Of a stretch of DNA of 64,000 nucleotides, positions 33,692 through 42,216 are shown in pieces (position 1 is the first letter of the stretch; each line of letters opens with the position of its first letter). The position numbers and the translations under genes were made by a program. Source of the DNA: Clostridia bacterium (GTDB lineage: Bacteria > Bacillota > Clostridia > Oscillospirales > CAG-272); assembly GCA_017453325.1 (NCBI GenBank), contig JAFTKK010000040.1:17273-81272 (forward strand), written 5' to 3'. The notes under the pieces were generated by a model that saw only the letters and a list, made by a program, of their open reading frames with translations, made no database searches and was not told where the DNA came from.

Positions 33692-34395
33692 GGCGTTGGC
33701 TCCTTTGCAAAATCGGGATAGAAAAAGCGACCGGAGAGTGCAGCGGCATTGCCCTCTTTGAGGGGGGAGGAAAGAAGCTCACCGACCAGGTGGTCACAGC
33801 AACGGAAGGCAATGGCGGAAAAATGGCCGTCATCCTCCACGGCAAGGCTATGATAAGAGGCGTTTGGCAAGTAGGGCACCTCGTAGCGCCCGGCGAGAGG
33901 CAAACCGAAAAAATGCGAGACCGCGAGGCTGAGCAGCGACCCGTGTGCCACAACGGCAATGCATTTTCCGCGATTTTCACGCACGATGCGCGAAATAGCG
34001 GCAGCGGCGCGCAGGCGCGCGTCGGTAAAGCTCTCACCGTTTGGCATTTGCAGCTTTTCGGGCTCCTCATGCCAGTTGTGCCAGATCTCGGGCCAGTTGG
34101 CCCTCGTCTCCGCAAAGGTCACACCGTCAAGATCACCCATATCCATTTCCCTCAGCTCATACACGGTGTGTATGGGCATTTCTCGCGTGCCGCGCACGCC
34201 CTCGGCGGTCATGACGGCACGGCAGAGCGTGCTGGCATAGATCACATCGGGGCGGATCTTGGCGAAGGGGGCGGTAAGTGCGGCGGCCTGCCGCATACCG
34301 AGTGCATTTAGGGGCTGATTGGACTTACAGCCATTATAGCAGCCGACCAGATTGTTATCTGTCTGGCCGTGTCTGATCAAGTAAAGCGTCGTCAT
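33688..34395 (-). CDS. Histidine phosphatase family protein
   Basis: 235-residue phosphoglycerate-mutase-like phosphatase. The catalytic LIRHGQTDNN is at residues 6-15, a conserved Arg lies in STLCRAVMTAEG, the acid residue in ELREMDMGDLDG, and the second catalytic His in VVAHGSLLS. It dephosphorylates a small phosphorylated metabolite; CobC, GpmB and sugar-phosphatase roles are all possible. First gene of the operon with mrnC, the deacetylase and cyclophilin, with a near-consensus promoter upstream. Confidence 0.9.
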   Translation of the reverse strand: MTTLYLIRHGQTDNNLVGCYNGCKSNQPLNALGMRQAAALTAPFAKIRPDVIYASTLCRAVMTAEGVRGTREMPIHTVYELREMDMGDLDGVTFAETRANWPEIWHNWHEEPEKLQMPNGESFTDARLRAAAAISRIVRENRGKCIAVVAHGSLLSLAVSHFFGLPLAGRYEVPYLPNASYHSLAVEDDGHFSAIAFRCCDHLVGELLSSPLKEGNAAALSGRFFYPDFAKEPTP

Positions 34396-34446
34396 ATGCT
34401 ACACCTTTCTATAGCCAAACCCACAAGATTAGAGCAGTCTCGCTTC

Positions 34447-34476
34447 AGTATACCACTTGCGGCGCATCCTTGTCAA
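34447..34476 (-). promoter_or_regulatory. Sigma-A promoter of phosphatase-mrnC operon
   Basis: Minus strand TTGACA (34471-34476), 18-base spacer, TATACT (34447-34452), 50 bases before the ATG. Confidence 0.8.
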
Positions 34477-34506
34477 GCGTGATGAAGACAAAGAACGCCG
34501 CAGGCA

Positions 34507-36774
34507 TCAAAGGCCAATGTGCGTATATTCACCTGCGGTAAGCAAAGACGCCTCGCGCGTGTGGCAGGTAAAGAGCAGGCATTGACCGCCCGCGCGGCAA
34601 AAGGTCTCAAGCACGCCGAGCAGATGGGCGGTGCGTTGGTCGTCGAGATGTGCGGTCACCTCGTCAAGCAACAGAGGAAGAGGCTCCTTGGTGATGAGCT
34701 CCGCAAGACCCAGACGCAGCGCAAAATAGGCCGCGTCGCGGCATCCTGCGCTGAAATGAGAAAGCGGAAGATTCCCCTCCGGGGTGCTGACCGACACCGT
34801 AAAATCATCCGACAAGCAAAGCGCGCGGTAGCGGCCGTCGGTCAATCTTTCAAAGATGGCAGAGGCGCTTTCGGCCAAGGTGGGCAGAATGCTGCCGCGC
34901 AGCGTTTCATTTGCCTCGGCAAGCGCGTCGCTCGCCATCTTGACAGCAGCAAGACGTTGCCTTGCGGCAGCCAGCTCCTTTTCAACCTCGGTCTTTTCGG
35001 TAAGCAGGGCAGCGGGGTCGGAGGATACCGCCATCACGGCGATCTCCTCTCGCTCGGCAGCAGCCAGCTTTTCGGTAATTCCGCGCACGGTCTCGCGCAA
35101 AAAGGCGGCGCGTCGCTCAAGCTCGGCGGCATCCGCCGTGGGTGCAGGCAGCGCAGCACGCGCCGCGCGCAGCGCCCCTTCCTCGGCAGCATCAAGTCCG
35201 CTTGCCAGCGCTTCGGTGCGGCTTTTGGCATTTTCATACCGCAAACGCTCCTCGGCATAGGTGCTTTGCCGTACGGCGACACGCTCACGCAGGGCTTGAA
35301 GCTGCTGTGCGGCCTCGGCGTGTGTGCGGCAGGCGGGCAGCCCCATGGCCGCAAGCGCCTGCGCGAGCTTCTCAAAGGCCTCTCGCTCCTGCGCGGTAGC
35401 CGTCTGCAAAAGCGCGGCCGCCCTTTGCTGCACGGCGTGCGTCTCCGCACGCTCCGCCACCTCGTCCGCATACTGCGCCAAAAGCGTGCGCAGCATCGAC
35501 GGAGATTTCAGCTGCATATGGCGGTAAAAGCGACGCTCACCAAGCCAAAGCGAGATTCGCCACGCAAAAAAGAAGAGAAACAGCAAGGCAGAACCACCCG
35601 ATGCCCAAAAGAGCCGGGGTAGGCGCGTTTTCAAGAGCAGCCCAAACGGGAGCAGCACCAAAGCGGCCACGGCGAGCACAATGAGCATCATGCTGCAAAA
35701 ACGCTTTTTCGCGGCGAAGCTGCGCGCTTTGCGTGCGATCTTATCCACACCGCCGTTTTGCTCAATATAGGCGGCAACGGTGTCGTTTACGAGGGTGTTT
35801 GACGCGCGGTCAAGGCGCACGGTCTCGTCGGTGCAGAGCGACACGCTTGCCTCGGCGGCAGCGTGACGGTAAAGCAGGCCGTTGGCCTCCTCCAACGCTT
35901 TGGGTGTGGGCAGGGGCTCCTGCTCCCCCGCAGTAAGGCGCGGCCTGTCGGTAAGCAAGCTTTTTTCCTCGTCTGCGGCGCGATGCCACGCATCGTAACG
36001 CGCAAGGTGACGGTCAAGCTCGGCAGCGCGGAGCATATTTTCGGCTTGCGCCAGCTCCTTGTTTTTATCCTGCAGGAGCATACTGTAGCGCGATTTATCG
36101 TTGCGCAGCACGCGCAGACGCTCGGCGTGCTCACGCGCGGCGGCAAGAGACTCGCCCAGCGCTTCGCTTTTTTCCTCCAGCGCGGCGATCCTACCGCCGC
36201 GACCGCGGTTGTGCTGCAGCGCACGGCGTGCATCGTCAAGAATCCGTTCGGCGGTGGCAAGCTGTGCGCCACCCTCACCGAAAAAGAGCAGCTCGCCGAC
36301 CGAATCCCCCGTCGTGGCGGTGGCAACGCCGTCTATTTCCGACTGGCGCACACACACGCTGCTATGGTAAAGCGCCACAGGGAGAGACAAAAAATATTCT
36401 CCGGGGCTTTTGCCCTCGAGATCAACGGCGCTATGCGTGGTATCGCATACCACGGAAAGCTGCTCCGCAGGCATCTCGCGCCCACCCAAGGTGTGCAAAA
36501 TATAATCACGGCGCACGGTATACGTGGCTTCCTGCCAGATGAAGGTCACGCTGCCCGCGGCACGGTGCGTTTTGCGGGAAAGGCGCTTATAGCGCTCCTC
36601 CCCGTCAGCGCCGCCGCGGCGGGGGAAGCCGTAAAACAGGAAGCGAAGCAGCGCTTGCAGCGTGCTTTTTCCACTCTCGTTCGCCCCCTCGATCAAATTC
36701 ATGCCCGAGCCGAAGGTAAAGTCACGCTCGGTGAGGCAACCGAATTCCTCGGCGTAAAGATGGATCAGCTTCAT
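34507..36774 (-). CDS. SMC/Rad50-like ATPase, YhaN type
   Basis: 755-residue ATPase. Walker A GANESGKST is near residue 32, a long coiled-coil-rich middle follows, and the C-terminal half-site has HFSAGCRDAAYFALRLGLAE (signature) and LPLLLDEVTAHLDDQR (Walker B and D-loop). About residues 357-412 contain two membrane-spanning stretches in the middle of the coil, as in Bacillus YhaN and unlike soluble SbcC. It probably works with the adjacent nuclease on DNA ends at the membrane. The start overlaps the nuclease stop by four bases. Confidence 0.87.
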   Translation of the reverse strand: MKLIHLYAEEFGCLTERDFTFGSGMNLIEGANESGKSTLQALLRFLFYGFPRRGGADGEERYKRLSRKTHRAAGSVTFIWQEATYTVRRDYILHTLGGREMPAEQLSVVCDTTHSAVDLEGKSPGEYFLSLPVALYHSSVCVRQSEIDGVATATTGDSVGELLFFGEGGAQLATAERILDDARRALQHNRGRGGRIAALEEKSEALGESLAAAREHAERLRVLRNDKSRYSMLLQDKNKELAQAENMLRAAELDRHLARYDAWHRAADEEKSLLTDRPRLTAGEQEPLPTPKALEEANGLLYRHAAAEASVSLCTDETVRLDRASNTLVNDTVAAYIEQNGGVDKIARKARSFAAKKRFCSMMLIVLAVAALVLLPFGLLLKTRLPRLFWASGGSALLFLFFFAWRISLWLGERRFYRHMQLKSPSMLRTLLAQYADEVAERAETHAVQQRAAALLQTATAQEREAFEKLAQALAAMGLPACRTHAEAAQQLQALRERVAVRQSTYAEERLRYENAKSRTEALASGLDAAEEGALRAARAALPAPTADAAELERRAAFLRETVRGITEKLAAAEREEIAVMAVSSDPAALLTEKTEVEKELAAARQRLAAVKMASDALAEANETLRGSILPTLAESASAIFERLTDGRYRALCLSDDFTVSVSTPEGNLPLSHFSAGCRDAAYFALRLGLAELITKEPLPLLLDEVTAHLDDQRTAHLLGVLETFCRAGGQCLLFTCHTREASLLTAGEYTHIGL

Positions 36775-37880
36775 AGAATATCCCTCCCCGCGAGGGCCGT
36801 AAAGCCAAGGCGCAGCGCCTCGGCGGCGACGGCACGCTCATCCTCATCGTCGCTCTCAAGGCGCGGCTGCATGGCGCGGTAAAACGCGCCGCGAAGCCCT
36901 AAATCCTTTTCAAGAAATGCCACATCATATAGCGGCAGGGTCTCATCGCGCACCTCAAAAAGCGCCAGCTCCGTCCCGAGACGAGACAGCGCTGCGACAT
37001 CGGGCACGCAGGAGGCACTCACCGCGCCGCGCAAAATGACGCGCAGGGCGACCTCGGAGGAATACGCGGCGTCGTTCAGGGCAGCTGCAACGCGCCCGCG
37101 CACCTCCTCACCGCGATCGGCGCCCGTGCAATCCACTTCGAGTATTTCAAACCGATCGGCCGTGCTTTCAAGATGCGTCACGTTCACGCGGCCGCCATTG
37201 ATCTCCACAAGATTGGCTTGTCCCGCACCGCACTCGTCAAAGCCGCGACCGACAAGAAAGCCGCTATAGGCCACCACGGTATCGCCAAAGCGGCGCACCG
37301 GCATGGGCTTATGCACGTGTCCAAGCGCCGCATACGCAAAGCCGGAGGCGGCAAGCGCACCCGAGGTGATGGGTGCATAGGGCGAAAGAGGCGAGAGGAG
37401 ATCGGCATGGGCGAGCAACAGATTGACGCGATCGGTGGGAAGCTCGGCACGGCGCGGCAAGGTCGGCGCCTTGGCCGTTTCCCCGATAAAGGCGTAACCG
37501 TACACGTTTACCCCCAGCTCGGGCAGCTCAAAAAACGCGAGGCTCTCCTCGCGGAACAAACAAACGTTGGCGGGCAGGTCGGCCGTATCCCAAAAGGAGC
37601 CCGCGCGATAAGGATCGTGATTGCCGGGGGCGATCACCACGGGAAGGCCCACGCGGGCAAGCAGGTCAAAAAAGCGCGCTGCGGTATCGGGATCGGGCGT
37701 GGCGCTGTCAAAGCAATCACCCGCAAACAAAAGCAGGTCGACCTGCCTTTGCAGGGCATCTGCAATCACGGCCTCGAGCGCCTCAAAGGCGCGTGCGCGT
37801 CTCACCGCCGCCGCACGCGGCGAAAAGGCGGAAAAGGAGCTGCCGAGATGCAGATCTCCCACGTGCAAAAAACGAAGCAT
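36771..37880 (-). CDS. DNA repair exonuclease, SbcD/YhaO-like
   Basis: 369-residue metallophosphoesterase of the Mre11/SbcD group. Metal-binding motifs in order: GDLHLGS (residues 8-14), AGDCFD, APGNHDPY, LLLAHADLL and LGHVHKPMP. The C-terminal third is the capping/ATPase-contact region. It would degrade or open DNA ends together with the YhaN-like ATPase encoded by the next gene in the same transcript. No SbcC-type partner is seen, so YhaO is the better comparison. It starts behind GGAGGTGAT. Confidence 0.9.
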   Translation of the reverse strand: MLRFLHVGDLHLGSSFSAFSPRAAAVRRARAFEALEAVIADALQRQVDLLLFAGDCFDSATPDPDTAARFFDLLARVGLPVVIAPGNHDPYRAGSFWDTADLPANVCLFREESLAFFELPELGVNVYGYAFIGETAKAPTLPRRAELPTDRVNLLLAHADLLSPLSPYAPITSGALAASGFAYAALGHVHKPMPVRRFGDTVVAYSGFLVGRGFDECGAGQANLVEINGGRVNVTHLESTADRFEILEVDCTGADRGEEVRGRVAAALNDAAYSSEVALRVILRGAVSASCVPDVAALSRLGTELALFEVRDETLPLYDVAFLEKDLGLRGAFYRAMQPRLESDDEDERAVAAEALRLGFTALAGRDIL

Positions 37881-37982
37881 GCCGTATCACCTCCTATAAA
37901 AGCATCATGAATTTACTGATTGAATTATATCACATTTCAACCTGCGGCGCAAGGCGCATTTCCCGCATTTTGCCGCGTGGGG

Positions 37983-38011
37983 TTGATTTTATTTCACTTT
38001 CGTGATAAAAT
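37983..38011 (+). promoter_or_regulatory. Sigma-A promoter of DUF445 gene
   Basis: TTGATT (37983-37988), 17-base spacer, TAAAAT (38006-38011), then AAAGGAG and the ATG at 38043. On the opposite strand, TATAAT near 37923-37928 may serve the nuclease operon. Confidence 0.7.
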
Positions 38012-38042
38012 AAAAGTACCACTCAACACAAAGGAGTACACG

Positions 38043-38927
38043 ATGGAAACGATAATGGAAATCCTCGTATGGTTGGCGGGACCCGTTGTGGGTGCCGTGA
38101 TCGGTATTTTTACAAACTACATCGCCGTGAAGATGCTGTTTCGCCCCTACCGCGAAAAGTACATCGGCAAATGGCGCTTGCCCTTTACCCCCGGCATCAT
38201 TCCGCGCAGACAGCCAGCGCTCGCCGCAGCCCTTGGCCGCATGGTCAGTGAAAAGCTGGTGTGCGAGGAGGATATCAAGCGTGCGCTGCTTTCCGACGAG
38301 GTGACCGAGACCGTGGTGAATGCCATATTGGCACTTCCGCCCGTGCGCGAATCGGGCGAGATGCTCCTCTCCGGCACCTACGATATCCAGCGCGAAAAGC
38401 TGCTGAATCTTTTGACCGACAAGATCGTTACCGGCATAGCCGGGCTTGACCTCAACGACCTGCTGACGCGCGAGGGCGCAAACATTGCAGCCGGCATCAG
38501 CCAGCGCAACCCCTTGGTCGGTATGTTTTTAAACGAGGGCACGATCGCATCGCTTGCGCCCACCCTCACCGAGCGCATTCTTGCCTTTTTGGAGGGGGAC
38601 GGCAAGGTCAAGCTGCACGCGCTGCTTGACGCCGAGGCCGCCAAGCTGGAGGAAAAGCCGATCGGCGAGATGTTTGGCACGCGCGAGGAGGTAGCCCCCG
38701 TCCTTGCCTCGGTCTACCATCGCCTTGTCAGCGATCACGCCGACAATATCGCCTCTCGCTTCCACATTGCCGAGATCGTGGAAAAGCGCGTCACGGCCAT
38801 GCCCCCCGAGGATCTTGAAAAGCTGATTCTTTCGGTCATGAAAAAGGAGCTCAACGACGTCATTCAGCTTGGTGCCGTGATCGGCTTTGTGATGGGTATT
38901 TTCACGACGCTGATCAACATGATCTGA
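38043..38927 (+). CDS. DUF445-family membrane protein (YheB-like)
   Basis: 294-residue member of the DUF445 family. A first hydrophobic segment (about 8-28, ending GIFTNYIAVKMLFRPY) and a last one at the C terminus (VIGFVMGIFTTLINMI) flank a long, mainly helical soluble region, the standard layout. The LPFTPGIIPRR motif after the first helix is a family hallmark. It is a membrane protein of unknown function; relatives in sporulating Firmicutes are described in spore-related contexts (YheB/YheC), which fits the neighbouring spoIIIA block but is only suggestive. Confidence 0.88.
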   Translation: METIMEILVWLAGPVVGAVIGIFTNYIAVKMLFRPYREKYIGKWRLPFTPGIIPRRQPALAAALGRMVSEKLVCEEDIKRALLSDEVTETVVNAILALPPVRESGEMLLSGTYDIQREKLLNLLTDKIVTGIAGLDLNDLLTREGANIAAGISQRNPLVGMFLNEGTIASLAPTLTERILAFLEGDGKVKLHALLDAEAAKLEEKPIGEMFGTREEVAPVLASVYHRLVSDHADNIASRFHIAEIVEKRVTAMPPEDLEKLILSVMKKELNDVIQLGAVIGFVMGIFTTLINMI

Positions 38928-38941
38928 CACCGCCAAGGCGG

Positions 38942-38983
38942 AAAAAGCCCGCCCCTGTCTGTAGGACAGGGGCGGGCTTTTCT
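38942..38983. terminator. Bidirectional terminator
   Basis: AAAAAGCCCGCCCCTGTC stem, TGTAG loop, GACAGGGGCGGGCTTTT stem; it lies between the DUF445 gene and convergent spoIIIAG. Confidence 0.93.
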
Positions 38984-38994
38984 TTGTACCGTGC

Positions 38995-39498
38995 TCACGA
39001 TTTGCCCGTGACAAACACGCGGTTGGCAGAAATACCGAGCGTGGTGGCGACAAGCTCGGTGAGCGTTTGCCTGACCGCCGCGCTGTTGCCGCCGCGGCAC
39101 ACGATGCCAACACCCCCCACAACGGGGGCGGAAATGCGCTCAAAAAGCGCCTCCTCGCTGCTGCCGGAGCCGACGAGAACGGGTTTGCCGTCTCCATCCT
39201 CGGTATATGAGACGGTATAGCCGCCCTCAAGCGTGATCATCACATCAACATCCCCCACGCCCTGTACCGCCTCGCACAGTGCTTTGATCTGCTTTTCGAG
39301 GTGGAGCTCATACGCTTCGACTTCAGCCACACGTGCCGCAAGGGCATCCGTGCTCTCCTCCTTTGTGCTCGTTTCACCCATGCCGCCAAGCAGCAAAAGC
39401 AACACGCCGAGCAAGCCGCCGCCGATTAAAATCCACAGCCGCCCCTTTGTGCGCACAAAGGATAAAAAACCGTGGCTTTTACTCTTATTTTCTCCCAT
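38995..39498 (-). CDS. spoIIIAG: Stage III sporulation protein AG
   Basis: 167-residue single-pass membrane protein with one hydrophobic helix (about 22-40, LWILIGGGLLGVLLLLLGG) followed by an extracellular domain. SpoIIIAG forms the large ring of the mother-cell to forespore feeding-tube channel. Conserved pieces include GVGDVDVMITLEGG and PVVGGVGIVCRGG, the ring-building motif region. The start at 39498 overlaps the spoIIIAF stop by one base (TAATG), behind GGAGG. It is the last gene of the cluster; spoIIIAH, normally next, is absent. Confidence 0.92.
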   Translation of the reverse strand: MGENKSKSHGFLSFVRTKGRLWILIGGGLLGVLLLLLGGMGETSTKEESTDALAARVAEVEAYELHLEKQIKALCEAVQGVGDVDVMITLEGGYTVSYTEDGDGKPVLVGSGSSEEALFERISAPVVGGVGIVCRGGNSAAVRQTLTELVATTLGISANRVFVTGKS

Positions 39499-39971
39499 TA
39501 TCTGACCTCCGTTTCGCAATGCAATCGCGCCGAGATATCGGCGGCAATGACGTCGGGATCCTGCAGCAGCGCCCTGCCCGACAAATAGATCTCTATCAGA
39601 TGCAAATTGCCCTCGCTGTCAAAATGGACGTAAATATCCGCATCCTCCTCGGCAATACCGTATTCCTGCGACAGAAATAACGCGAGCCCCTTTTGAAGAT
39701 CCTGCGCACACCCCTCCTGCACGGCGCGATCAAAGATATCCTGATAGTGCGCCTCGCTCTCCTCCGGCGCTTCACCCACCAGCTTCTCAAAGGCAAGGTC
39801 GGGGGCGGTGCCGAGCAAGGAAAAGAAGGGACGCGCAAGCAAGAGCAGCACCGCAAGCGACACCAAAAGGCGCAACGCCGTTTTGGTACCGCTGCCCTCC
39901 CCCGGCAGCAGGAGCTCACAAAGCGCGGCCGCGAACGCAACGCCAAACAGGGCCAATACCGTGTTTCCCAT
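39498..39971 (-). CDS. spoIIIAF: Stage III sporulation protein AF
   Basis: 157-residue protein with two N-terminal membrane helices (about 3-20 and 33-52) and a soluble ring-like C-terminal domain (about 70-157), as in SpoIIIAF of the forespore channel complex. The sequence is weakly conserved in this family; identity rests on position, topology and length. It lies between spoIIIAE (8-base gap) and spoIIIAG, with coupled translation. Confidence 0.88.
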   Translation of the reverse strand: MGNTVLALFGVAFAAALCELLLPGEGSGTKTALRLLVSLAVLLLLARPFFSLLGTAPDLAFEKLVGEAPEESEAHYQDIFDRAVQEGCAQDLQKGLALFLSQEYGIAEEDADIYVHFDSEGNLHLIEIYLSGRALLQDPDVIAADISARLHCETEVR

Positions 39972-39979
39972 ATCTCACC

Positions 39980-41146
39980 TCATATGGCCGTTGCCGCGTG
40001 AGCAAGGAGCGTCAGAGAAAACACGGTCATCACGAACAGGCACGCGATCACGGCAAGAAAATAGCCCCAGATGCCCGCGAGCTCACCAAGCAATCTTTCC
40101 TCCTGCGGGCAGGAAAGCAGCGACGCCACCGCGCCGCAAAGCAAAAAGGCAAGGCGCGTGATGAGCACCGACAAAAAGCAGGGCAAAAAGAGGAAAAACA
40201 CCACGAAAATGCCGCCCGTGCCGACCACGCCGCGCAGATAGGATACGCTGCCCGCCACGGTGCGCAGGCTCTCGGACACCGACCCGCCCACCACGGGCAG
40301 AAAGCTGCCCGCAGCAAAGCGCACGGTGCGCAGCGCAAGTGTATCGCTCCCCTTGGCAAGCGTTTGCTGCGTGCCGAGCACAAATGTCAGCAGCATCATA
40401 AAAAAGGAAAGCCCCCACGTGAAGGTACGGCGCACAAGCGTGGCCAGCGCGCGCAAGGAGGCCTTTCCAGACACGGCATCGGTCACGGCAAGCGCCAAAA
40501 GGCCGTTTGCCACGGGAACCACCGCGCCGCTGCAAACCGTTTCCAGTATCGCGAGAAATCCACTCATCACGCCGTGATTGGCCACCGCCGCACCGACGTT
40601 GCCTCCCATAGCATACAAAACGCCCATCAAAGGGATAAGCGAGAGGCAAAGTGCGCGAACGGTATCAAAAAAACGGTCTATTTGTGCAAATCTCGTTTCC
40701 TCTCCCGCGAAAAGCAGCCCCGTGATGGCAAGGGCTGCAATGAGCGACACCGCGCGCCCCATGCCGCTTTGCTTTTCGAGGGTAACGGCGCGAAAGGTGG
40801 CCGAAAGCACAAGGATCCCGCAAATGCGGGCAAGGAGGGAAAGCGCATTTACCACCGTCACGCCCGTGACCTGCCCCACGACGCGAAAAACGGCTGCGGG
40901 TGTGCTGAGCTCCGCCACGCTATCGCCCACCGCCGCAAGATCCTCCGAAAAAAAGTCGGTCGGCAGCAGCTCTGCCACCTCGGGGGGAATTTCCCCCACA
41001 AACGCCTGCCACGCCTCCTGCAGCTCCGCGTTTTCGAGCGTAGCATCACCCGTGTCGGATTGTGCTGCCACGGGGCAGGAAAGCAGCAGCAACAATCCCG
41101 CGAGGCAAACAACCAACCAAATACGTTTTTTTCCTTTTCTTGTCAT
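39980..41146 (-). CDS. spoIIIAE: Stage III sporulation protein AE
   Basis: 388-residue polytopic membrane protein with an N-terminal signal peptide (RIWLVVCLAGLLLLLSCP, cleavage probably after AQ) and about seven further hydrophobic helices. SpoIIIAE is a membrane component of the SpoIIIA-SpoIIQ channel. The stretch GGSVSESLRTVAGSVSYLRG is characteristic of the family. The start overlaps the spoIIIAD stop by four bases. Confidence 0.92.
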   Translation of the reverse strand: MTRKGKKRIWLVVCLAGLLLLLSCPVAAQSDTGDATLENAELQEAWQAFVGEIPPEVAELLPTDFFSEDLAAVGDSVAELSTPAAVFRVVGQVTGVTVVNALSLLARICGILVLSATFRAVTLEKQSGMGRAVSLIAALAITGLLFAGEETRFAQIDRFFDTVRALCLSLIPLMGVLYAMGGNVGAAVANHGVMSGFLAILETVCSGAVVPVANGLLALAVTDAVSGKASLRALATLVRRTFTWGLSFFMMLLTFVLGTQQTLAKGSDTLALRTVRFAAGSFLPVVGGSVSESLRTVAGSVSYLRGVVGTGGIFVVFFLFLPCFLSVLITRLAFLLCGAVASLLSCPQEERLLGELAGIWGYFLAVIACLFVMTVFSLTLLAHAATAI

Positions 41147-41526
41147 TTTAGCAGCTCTCCGACTATTTGTATCAGATCATCGACCAGGGGCATGGCAAGC
41201 AGCAATATCTCCAGCCTGCCGAACAGCAGCACCCCTTCCGCGATGGTGTTTTCTCCAAGATCACGGCAAAAGGCAGCAGAAAACTCGCAAACCATGCCGA
41301 TGCCGACGGCACGCAGGACTGCCGTGACCAGCGCGCCGCCATCGCCAAGCGCAAAAAGCGTGCGCACGCGCGTGAGCAGCGGCGCGTAAAGCCCCAGCGC
41401 CGCCCCGAAGAGCACCAGCGTGGTAACAAGGCGCACGGGGGGCGCGGCAGCGGCACGCATTTCGCGCAGCAAAAGGATCACCATTGCCGCTAAGAGGGCG
41501 ATGCCCGCAACCTGCAAAATGCTCAT
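41143..41526 (-). CDS. spoIIIAD: Stage III sporulation protein AD
   Basis: 127-residue membrane protein with about four hydrophobic segments, as in SpoIIIAD. The family-typical GMVCEFSAAFCRDLGE segment, with Cys residues, precedes a final helix ending DDLIQIVGELLK. The stop of spoIIIAC and the start here share a base region (overlap at 41526), so the genes are coupled. Confidence 0.9.
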   Translation of the reverse strand: MSILQVAGIALLAAMVILLLREMRAAAAPPVRLVTTLVLFGAALGLYAPLLTRVRTLFALGDGGALVTAVLRAVGIGMVCEFSAAFCRDLGENTIAEGVLLFGRLEILLLAMPLVDDLIQIVGELLK

Positions 41527-41720
41527 CAGAAGCCAAAAATATCGCGCACGGTATCAAACAAATTGCCGATCTCCTGCACGAGTATCAAAAACACCACCAC
41601 GAGCCCCGCGACCGTCACGAGCGTTGCCTGCTCGTCCCTGCCGCTTTTGGAAAGGATCTGCGCCGCCACCGCGACCAAGATCCCCACGCCCGCTACGCGC
41701 AAAATCAGTCCCACATCCAT
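41526..41720 (-). CDS. spoIIIAC: Stage III sporulation protein AC
   Basis: 64-residue protein with two membrane helices, a typical SpoIIIAC length. AGVGILVAVAAQILSKSGRD spans the first helix and loop; the second ends LVQEIGNLFDTVRDIFGF. It is a small membrane component of the engulfment-stage channel. It lies 19 bases after spoIIIAB. Confidence 0.92.
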   Translation of the reverse strand: MDVGLILRVAGVGILVAVAAQILSKSGRDEQATLVTVAGLVVVFLILVQEIGNLFDTVRDIFGF

Positions 41721-41739
41721 GTATTTTTCTCCTCATCCT

Positions 41740-42216
41740 CTATAACAGTAGTAAAATAACCGCCACCGAGAGCGCCGGGGGCAAAAGCAGCGCCATGCGC
41801 TCCCGTCGCGCGAGATCTGCCCGCAGTACATCACAATACGGGGCAAGACGTGCCAGATAATAATCACAGCAGCGCAGCTCCTCCTCCCGATAGCTGCCGC
41901 CAAGACGCGACGCAAATTCGCGTAAAAGACGGCAGATATCCTCGGAAAGATACAGGCGCGTTGTGGCCAGCATGGTACCAAGATCCGCGGGCACCGCCGT
42001 CGCGCCGCAGGCGCTCAGCACCTCCTTGTCGCACGCGGCAAGAATGTGCCCCACGGGCATGGAAAAGCAATCGATCTGCAGGCGAATGAGACGCAGAAGT
42101 GCCAAAAATCCCTCGGCCTGTGCCACACGTCTTCGCTCAAAGGCGGCGAAGCATACACCCGCAAAAATGCCGCAAAGTAAGATCAGCCCGATACCGAGCC
42201 ATTTAAAAAAATGCAT
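41740..42216 (-). CDS. spoIIIAB: Stage III sporulation protein AB
   Basis: 158-residue protein with membrane helices at both ends (about 6-24 and 140-157) and a helical soluble middle. It resembles SpoIIIAB and, more distantly, type II secretion F proteins. The ATG at 42216 follows GGGAGG and lies inside the end of spoIIIAA (14-base overlap); longer in-frame starts inside spoIIIAA were rejected. Confidence 0.9.
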   Translation of the reverse strand: MHFFKWLGIGLILLCGIFAGVCFAAFERRRVAQAEGFLALLRLIRLQIDCFSMPVGHILAACDKEVLSACGATAVPADLGTMLATTRLYLSEDICRLLREFASRLGGSYREEELRCCDYYLARLAPYCDVLRADLARRERMALLLPPALSVAVILLLL

